From: Dicyema japonicum
Taxonomy: Eukaryota; Dicyemida; Rhombozoa; Dicyemidae
Direction: 5' to 3'
NCBI GenBank assembly: GCA_011109175.1
Contig: RDEW01000014.1
Location: 568,042 to 632,041 of the forward strand
Length of the DNA: 64,000 nucleotides
Shown: piece after piece, positions 58,051-64,000 of the stretch
Position numbering within the stretch: position 1 is the stretch's first letter
Layout of the letters: every line of letters starts with the position of its first letter
Notes under the pieces: generated by a model
Database searches by the model: none
What the model saw: only the letters and a program-made list of their open reading frames with translations
Told to the model about the DNA's origin: nothing
Program-made: the position numbers and the translations under genes

Positions 58051-58129
58051 CTAATCATTTTTAAATTAAATAAATTATTTTACTACATAAATTTTAATTC
58101 TTTAAATTTTAAACACAAGGACTATTCAA

Positions 58130-58520
58130 CATACCCACTTTGGGTTTGGCTAGTGCTTAGCATGTCATACTGTAGGAATTAGTCCTGGGTTCGATTCCCC
58201 CACTGGCTAGCTGATTGAATGTTTCTCTTCCCTCCCTCTGTTCCTTATCTTCTATAGTTCTAATAGAGTGCCTTCATGTGATCTACCTGTCTAAGATGAC
58301 ACCAAGTGCGGGATGGAATGAAAAGTGATAATTTGCTCTTCCCAACCATTGGAGGGGTTCACATAACTGGGAGAACTTGATGTGTTCTTATCTTTCCGTT
58401 GGTTCTGGATGAACTTGTGATAATGAAAGACTACTCTGCGACCGTGGGAACTGGATACACTCAATTAGTCGTTAACTATTAATTTTTTTCTCGATTTATC
58501 ATGGGTTACTAAATTAAATC
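58130..58520 (+). mobile_element. SINE1, full length with tRNA-like head
   Basis: Head: 'GGTTTGGCTAGTGCTTAGCA' (A box) and 'CTGGGTTCGATTCCCC' (B box) about 35 bp apart, resembling the two halves of a Pol III promoter. The body matches the copies at 8.8, 13.2 and 51.0 kb ('TTTGCTCTTCCCAACCATTG', 'GGAACTGGATACACTCAATT') and ends 'TTCTCGATTTATCATGGGTT'. It is the only copy here keeping the head. Confidence 0.85.
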
Positions 58521-58549
58521 AACTGGGTTACTTTTTTGTCAGACAAATA

Positions 58550-58860
58550 ATGGATAACCTTACGGAATACAATGAGATTTTTTAAAACGACAACATCAGT
58601 ATCCACTTTGGCCAGAAGTCAGATCATATCTGGAATTCTGCCTTCTCCTATTGAGATTAATCAATTCCAAGAGAATCGAGGCATTGTTTAATTAGACTAT
58701 TATTCTTATGTTATTTGTATAGGTTCACGGAATTAATAAATAAATTCTTTGATAGGGTTCTCACAACTACAAAAAGCGTAGATGGGGTACTTAGGTAGAT
58801 AAAGTCCCATGACGAGTACAATTTCTCGTTCCCTTTCTTGTGTGTCTGGACGAAATAACA
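58550..58860 (+). CDS. probable short gene, unidentified
   Basis: ATG at 58550 ('MDNLTEYNEIF'). Removing one T from the T6 run near 58585 continues into 'RQHQYPLWPEVRSYLEFCLL' and 'LRLINSKRIEAL'. A 37-nt GT-AG intron (about 58688-58724) joins to 'FTELINKFFDRVLTTTKSVD'. A second intron may follow near 58780. Strongly helical, hydrophobic core pattern. No family recognised. It is immediately downstream of the SINE1 3' end. Confidence 0.4.
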
Positions 58861-59009
58861 GATTCATAGCATTGTATAAACAGGACTGTCAAACTCATTT
58901 CGCTTTGAGGGTCGTATTTTGTGATAATACAATTTTTGATATGTCGGGCTCAGCTAGTCGTGTAGTTCGTTAGTTAACAGCACTCCCGCGTTGCCATAAG
59001 CACGTAAAA
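58861..59009. other. spacer
   Basis: Nothing recognised. Confidence 0.4.
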
Positions 59010-59622
59010 TGCCTAGGGTTTTGCTCGTGCCGTACACTCGACTATCCTCCCAGTCAGCCCTCTTCATCTAGCTCTGTTCCTCGCGCGTTTACGAATATCC
59101 TCAAGATCGTCTCCAGTTTTGAGTTGACCGCCAATTCGTGCGTAATCGTTATTCAGGCAAAGGGGAAGCGTACATCTTAACCGACCCCGAAATCCAATTC
59201 CGTGATTTGAATAGTAATCTTCCATGATTTGATTGCAAGGAATCACTTGGTCCATTCTCAGAACATGTCCGAAAAGTCGCCAGCGTGAGGTCTCACCAGA
59301 ACTGTTGTGGCTTTATCTACTACAGTTCTTAGTACCTCCACATCCTCAGGCACAAAATCGATGTCATCAGCATATATTAATTCCACAAAATGACTATTTA
59401 AGAGACCCAATTCTTTTCTAACGTCCTTCAACGCAGCTTCCAAATAGATTGCAAAGAGAACTGGCGAAAGCGAGTCCTCTTGCAGAGTACCAATCTCGGT
59501 CGTGAATTTTTCCGAATAACCCTTCCCCACTTTCACCATGAAGCTCGTGTCAGCCAGCAAAAACGCACAATTCTCAAACATTCCTCATCAATTATGTCCT
59601 TGAGAACTTGCAATAGTTTATC
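59010..59622 (-). mobile_element. LINE-D copy with internal deletion
   Basis: Minus strand 'CAFLLADTSFMVKVGKGYSE', 'IGTLQEDSLSPVLFAIYLEA', 'ELIYADDIDFVPED' (YADD intact), then directly 'ETSRWRLFGHVLRMDQ' and 'FRGRLRCTLPLCLNNDYARI'. The ~150 residues normally between these blocks, including 'KKLGSLLGD', are deleted. Note QGD changed to QED in the RT box. Confidence 0.8.
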
Positions 59623-60540
59623 TCAGCAGACACTACTATTCACAATATACTTGGAGGCCGCTAAGAGGAAACTGAGACCATTATACCAAGGAAAAATAGA
59701 AGAAGTGGTTTATGCTAATGATGTCGACCTAATTTCTGAAGACAAAGAACTCCTGGAGCATGTGCTAGAAAAAGCACAAGATATACTTTGGAAATGGTTT
59801 CTCACCGTGAACAGTGAAAAAACAGAACGGACAGAAATAAGACGAATGAATAACTCACTAGAAGAGAAATGGAGACACATAAAGAAACTTGGCTCTCTAC
59901 TAGGAGATAGCGAAGACATCATACGGAGAAAAACATTGGCAAATGCGGAATTACAAAGGCTGAAAAATCTTTGGCTAAAACGGAAAGGGTATAACATAAA
60001 ACAAAGGATTATGTTATACGACACCTTTATCAAACCAATCCTACTATACAACTCTGGGACCTGGGCCACCTCAAAAGAGGAATTGGAGAGGCTAGAATCG
60101 TTTCACAAGAATCATCTAAGAAACATAACTGGAATGTCCTGGCCATCCAAGATCTTGCGGAAAGGACTGTACAATAAGTGTGACTGTACACCATTAAGCC
60201 ACGAGATCATTAGCTCTCGTTGGAGACTTTTTGGACACGTCCTGAGGTTGGACCCGATATCCCCCCCGAATATCGCAATGGAAGATTACTACTCCTCCAA
60301 TGTAAAACGCTTTCGTGGAAGACCGAGAACAACCCTCCCGGTCGTTTTACAAAACGATCTGAAAGCCGTGAAGAAAACATTGGCATCTGGTGACGATCTG
60401 GACTCACTGAGAGACCTAGCAATGAACAGAAGAGCTTGTATTTTTTTTGCTGCTAATTAACTAATTCTCTTATATTTTTTGCTGCACATGCGGGGCTATA
60501 AATATTATCGCTCTCGTGAAAAGTGCTAATAATAATAATA
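59622..60540 (+). mobile_element. LINE-D copy, longest intact frame, YAND
   Basis: An uninterrupted frame of about 280 codons: 'LLFTIYLEAAKRKLRPLYQG', 'EVVYANDVDLISEDKELLEH', 'KKLGSLLGDSEDIIRRKTLA', 'IMLYDTFIKPILLYNSGTWA', 'SSRWRLFGHVLRLDPISPPN', 'DDLDSLRDLAMNRRA'. The RT motif reads YAND instead of YADD. The 3' end 'TGCACATGCGGGGCTATAAA', 'CTCTCGTGAAAAGTGC' and (TAA)4 is complete. It stands head to head with the previous copy at 59622. Confidence 0.9.
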
Positions 60541-60544
60541 GCAA

Positions 60545-60870
60545 TTCGGTCTGTTACCCTCCATACTTTGAGTAACCGATCTACATGTGAGATGTATATA
60601 GCAAAGCCCATCCCATAATGACGTGAGTCGGATGGTAGTAGTATTAACCGGTAATTGTCATAGCATACATCTCGTTCCACTGTCACCTTCGTCTCTTGCA
60701 GACATGCCACACCGGTTTTGTATCTTTCTAGATCCGTACATAGAATGTTCTGTTTGATATTTGAGGCAATTCCTCTGACATTAAAAAATGTAATGGAAAA
60801 AAGCGTAGAGCGGATTGATCTAGGAAAACGCTGATGTCAAAATTTACTTAATTAAAAGATTGAATATTTA
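60545..60870 (-). mobile_element. APE-type endonuclease relic (LINE-D or L2/RTE-like)
   Basis: Minus strand 'FFNVRGIASNIKQNIL' is an APE endonuclease N-terminus, followed by 'GVACLQETKVTVERDVC' (catalytic Glu in QET) and 'LLPSDSRHYGMGFAIYI'. It ends at the (TAA)n tail of the neighbouring LINE-D. If it belongs to LINE-D, that family has an APE endonuclease. Confidence 0.7.
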
Positions 60871-61007
60871 ACATGAATCATTGGAGTTTCCTTACGAAGG
60901 TCTTGGTATAATCTCAGAGAGGTTAGCCCAACAGTACCACCATTATTAAATTCTTAATTAAAAGTGTTGACAAAAAAATCGAATATTTAAGAACAAAAAT
61001 AAGTGAA

Positions 61008-64000
61008 TTATCGCCAAATTTTAATAGTTTTGTCAAAGGATGAGGTAATACAAAGTTTTTCGCCACTCCCACCAGTTACCATTTTAACATCAGTAATCAA
61101 ACTCAAATGGCCAGGAAACCCCTTAATCAAACTCTTTCGATCTAAATCTTCGTTTTTCCCCAAATAACTATTCTTTTCAAAAACTTCAGAATATTCCGGG
61201 AATCTCCTCTCACTATACGATAAACCAAAACAATCAGATTCACTTCCACCCATTGCAAATACTCGACTCTGGTAGACATTAGAAAGATTCCAATCTCTAA
61301 TGCGCATATCCGAACCAACTGAGAGGAGTTTCGACTGTTGACCACACTCATAGCCGACCATTCTGCTCACAAAATGAGCCTTCCAGTTTCGCCTTACAGG
61401 GTCAATGTCTCCAGTTGTGCTCAAATACGTTAAAACTCTGGAATGGGCCACATTCCAAAGCATTATAGAATTTTGACTGTCATATGACACTGCCAACTCG
61501 TTCTCTTCAACGTTACTTATCATAACCGAACGAACAATCCTTCTGCTGTGGTCAGGAGACTTTAAAACCGTGAATGGAGATCGAAACCGTATATCCCAGC
61601 ATACACAACTTCCTGAGTTCGTCCCAACAGCTAACCACGAGTTCGAATAGTCAACATCCAGACAATTACACCGACCATAATCCACAGAAATTGAATCCAA
61701 AAATATTGGTTTAGGCACTCTAAGATCCACCATGGTTAGAAATCCGTGATTACTCAAAGTAATGGCATAGGCACTGGCCCTGTTGACCCCACAGAGATGA
61801 AGTCCAGTCATTTTCCCCGAATCTTTGGAAATATTACTCGTAATGTTTATTCTCTTGTTGTTTTCCACGTCATATATATGCAAGGAACCCGACTTACTCA
61901 TAGCAGCAAAATTCTGATCAAACGGAAGATGCTCTACAAACCACGGCTCTTTAGAAGAGGTTGAAAATACCATTTCCTGCATTGGCTCATAGGTCCCTTT
62001 CAGAATGTCAGAGATTCGCCACATAGAACACTTGGAGTTGTAGCTAGACGAAACCACATGAATGCTCTCATAGTCTGTACTGATTCGGAAAATAGGGGCA
62101 TCTTGGTGGAGAACTGTGGCTACATGAGTTCCGTGAAGGTCCCCACCTGTAAGGATAATGGGAGAACGCTGAGAAAATTGCCTCAGTGTCTTCAACTTGG
62201 TTTCCTCTCTTTTATTGTTAAAAAATTGGTGCAAATAGACAGAGTAATTGTACAAGAAATGCTTCTCAGTGTTTCGTTTTGTTTTGGCGAACTTTGGGGA
62301 GTAATTCAGACCTTTTAGTGCAAAAAGATCAACGGGATATGTTGAAGTCACCTTCTCCGAGTCTTCCGGATAATTAAATGTTGGAAATTGTATATATTTT
62401 TCATCAATTTGTACAAAATTTTCAATATTGGCGGAATTGTCTGTAAAATTATCTTTGTATCCGTGAATTCCACATGACATCTTCAAGCTTTAAAACGCGG
62501 GAAATATCAGGCAAACTCATTTTCATACAGGCTCTTCGAATTTTGGATGGGAAATCCTCAACAAAGTCAAATTTGTCTCCATCAACCAACTTTCCATACT
62601 GAGATCTCAGCTTAATAGTAGAAAATATGGCTTCAGGGCTCTTTTCCAACTTTATCAGCCCATTAACCAGCTCTCTGCTCACTGGAAAGTAAAGATTTTT
62701 CAACAGGATCCCAATATCAGCCGAATGGGCATCAATTTTCAAAACGTCCGAGAAGTATGGAACGATACAATACTGAGTAAAGGCAGGCCCGAACTGTCTG
62801 GCAATCTTGGAGATCAAACAAACGACTGAACTGCGAATGGTGGTGTTTGGATGCAACAAAAATGAGCTTATACGTTTGATCAGAGTAAGAAGGATGCCAG
62901 TATCCAAATGGTCATTCTCAAATATCGAATTAAAGCACATGATTGTTGAATGGATCACAAATTCCTCACTGTCCTTCAAGCCGTAGTCAAATAAAGACAG
63001 AAACATGGAGGATGTATCGTAAAGTTGATTGAAGGTAAAAATATCCGGGAAAATTAGGAAGAATTCACTTCGAACCTCCCAACTATCCTTTTTATGAGCC
63101 ACGTTTATTATGTGAGGCATTATTGTACTTCGAAATCTCTCCTCTCCAAAAAAACGGAAAATTTGAACCATAGAACACCGCAAGAGCTGAATTATAATGT
63201 CATTGGTCCCAATAATCCTCCTCTGGGCCAGTTCGGCCTCTTCAAGAGAAAATCCAGTAAAGAGCAGTTTTATAACCATTTCACTGAAATAATCGCACAG
63301 CAAGTCAAATTCTACTTCATATAGGTTCACTTCACGCTGCCCTTTAATCCGTGAAACAGCATTTAATTGGCGGTAAATTAGCTGAGATAAATCGCCAATT
63401 TTTGCCGCTAGAGATAGCAGAATCAACGACTGTTTGCTACTCAGACACAGATTGTAGTAAGTGGGCAGAATAAAGTCAATGAAAATCTCATGTGATAGGA
63501 ACAGTTTGCTGGAAGTGTCGATAAATAATCCGTGACTATGTAAATTGCTTCTGAAACCACATTTGGGTCAGAATCCTCAAAAAATATAAGCATATGGGGG
63601 ATAGCCCTTTCAAAAAACACAGAAAAGTGGATGTGGGGCTCAAATAGCTTGAAAAGATTAAAGGCGGCATATTTTGCTTCATTGGAATTCAAATGGGAGA
63701 GAAATGAAGTGTATAAGGAAAGAAGGATTACATGGACATTTCCTTCCCAGTCCCCTCCTTTGTTAGAGGACTGTTCTGCCCCTCCAATATCTTCACATTG
63801 AGTTTCAACTTTAGATCCACCAATTTTGGTTTCAACACTTTCTGGCTCAGCTTTCACCGTGATATCAACATCAGATTCTGATTTTTCCGTGAACTCGGGA
63901 TTTTTCGGTTCGACTTTTTCAGTTTTCGGGTTAGATTTTGCAATAAAGTCAAAGTTATCATTGATCTCGTTCCATTTGAAATTCATCGCAGTTATAATAT
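61008..64000 (-). CDS. PIK3R4: VPS15/PIK3R4-like regulatory subunit of PI3K class III (partial)
   Basis: VPS15 scaffolds VPS34 on endosomes and autophagosomes. The visible part holds HEAT repeats (63986-62449: 'GTNDIIIQLLRCSMVQIFRF', 'KKDSWEVRSEFFLIF', 'LKDSEEFVIHSTIMCF', 'SSFLLHPNTTIRSSVVCLIS', 'YFPVSREL'), aligned in order with human '..DWHLRGAFFDS..', 'SDAEEFVIVKALYAL', 'LCHPNLWIRYGAVGF', and a WD40 propeller (62486-61008) ending 'CITSSFDKTIKIWR'. The N-terminal pseudokinase lies beyond position 64000. An acidic, Glu/Lys-rich insert occurs near 63800-63950. Two one-base frameshifts, near 63490 and 62465, split the frame. No short intron fits there, and none was found elsewhere in 3 kb. Confidence 0.88.

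Noticed and set aside
58140-58205. Possible functional tRNA gene
   Set aside because: The A and B boxes are good, but no acceptor stem forms and the sequence runs directly into the SINE1 body, so it is a SINE head.
59480-59621. First ~45 codons of the 326-codon plus frame at 59480
   Set aside because: This part is antisense to the neighbouring minus-strand LINE-D. The real LINE-D homology begins near 59622.
61008-64000. Short introns to explain the two VPS15 frame breaks
   Set aside because: I tested GT-AG pairs of 16-50 nt around 62465 and 63490. None gives both the right phase and a stop-free join, so one-base indels are simpler.

Overview
The window looks like a gene-poor, repeat-rich, AT-biased metazoan genome with extremely short spliceosomal introns. 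I reconstructed nine conserved genes by splicing and found 39 introns of 21-40 nt, mean about 25 nt. All are GT-AG except one GA-AG, and most keep the reading frame of a conserved protein. Introns this small in animal-type genes (a polo-like kinase with two polo boxes, DHPS, MED10, SLD5, TRMT11, CCDC174, a LAMTOR1-like protein, a bMERB protein, cytosolic HSP70) are what is known from dicyemid mesozoans, so a dicyemid-like animal is my best guess. This is inference: no species marker was matched, and the only rRNA is a 238-bp scrap.

Layout. 1-2.4 kb: LINE, hAT and pogo/Tigger debris. 4.0-5.3 kb: TRMT11 (-). 7.4-8.1 kb: CCDC174 (+). 10.2-10.7 kb: LAMTOR1-like (+). 11.7-18.4 kb: tandem repeat, SINEs, two hAT relics and nested LINEs. 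18.6-20.6 kb: polo-like kinase (-). 20.9-27.6 kb: LINE and hAT debris plus one intact 145-codon frame (-). 28.9-29.5 kb: bMERB gene (+). 30-36.7 kb: LINE debris plus one unidentified multi-exon gene (-). 37.0-39.0 kb: HSP70 (-). 39-47.5 kb: LINEs. 47.6-48.9 kb: deoxyhypusine synthase (+). 49-51.5 kb: LINEs and nested SINEs. 51.5-52.0 kb: MED10 (+). 52-55.9 kb: LINEs. 56.3-56.6 kb: 3' end of 18S rRNA (-). 57.1-58.1 kb: SLD5/GINS4 (-). 58.1-60.9 kb: full-length SINE1, an unknown gene and head-to-head LINE-D copies. 61.0-64.0 kb: VPS15/PIK3R4-like (-), running off the window.

Mobile elements fall into recurrent families, named here for convenience. LINE-J is Jockey-like: zinc-knuckle ORF1, APE endonuclease, RT with YVDD/YADD and 'ILGVTLD', 3' end '..GGGATCACCT..'. 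LINE-D has YADD, 'KKLGSLLGD' and 'RWRLFGHVLR' and ends in (TAA)n. LINE-C has RT with YLDD and a C-terminal 'WDVTC..VETSG' module. LINE-R is R2-like with a PD-(D/E)XK-type tail. There are three tRNA-headed SINEs. SINE1 shares its 3' end with LINE-J and SINE2 shares its 3' end with LINE-D, so two SINE/LINE partnerships are visible in one window.

The genes are unrelated housekeeping functions (tRNA methylation, hypusine synthesis, replication, mitosis, transcription, lysosomal signalling, chaperone, endosomal PI3K). I see no operon-like coordination. Almost every conserved gene also carries one-base frameshifts, usually in short homopolymers, with otherwise intact domains and introns. I read these mainly as assembly error rather than gene decay.
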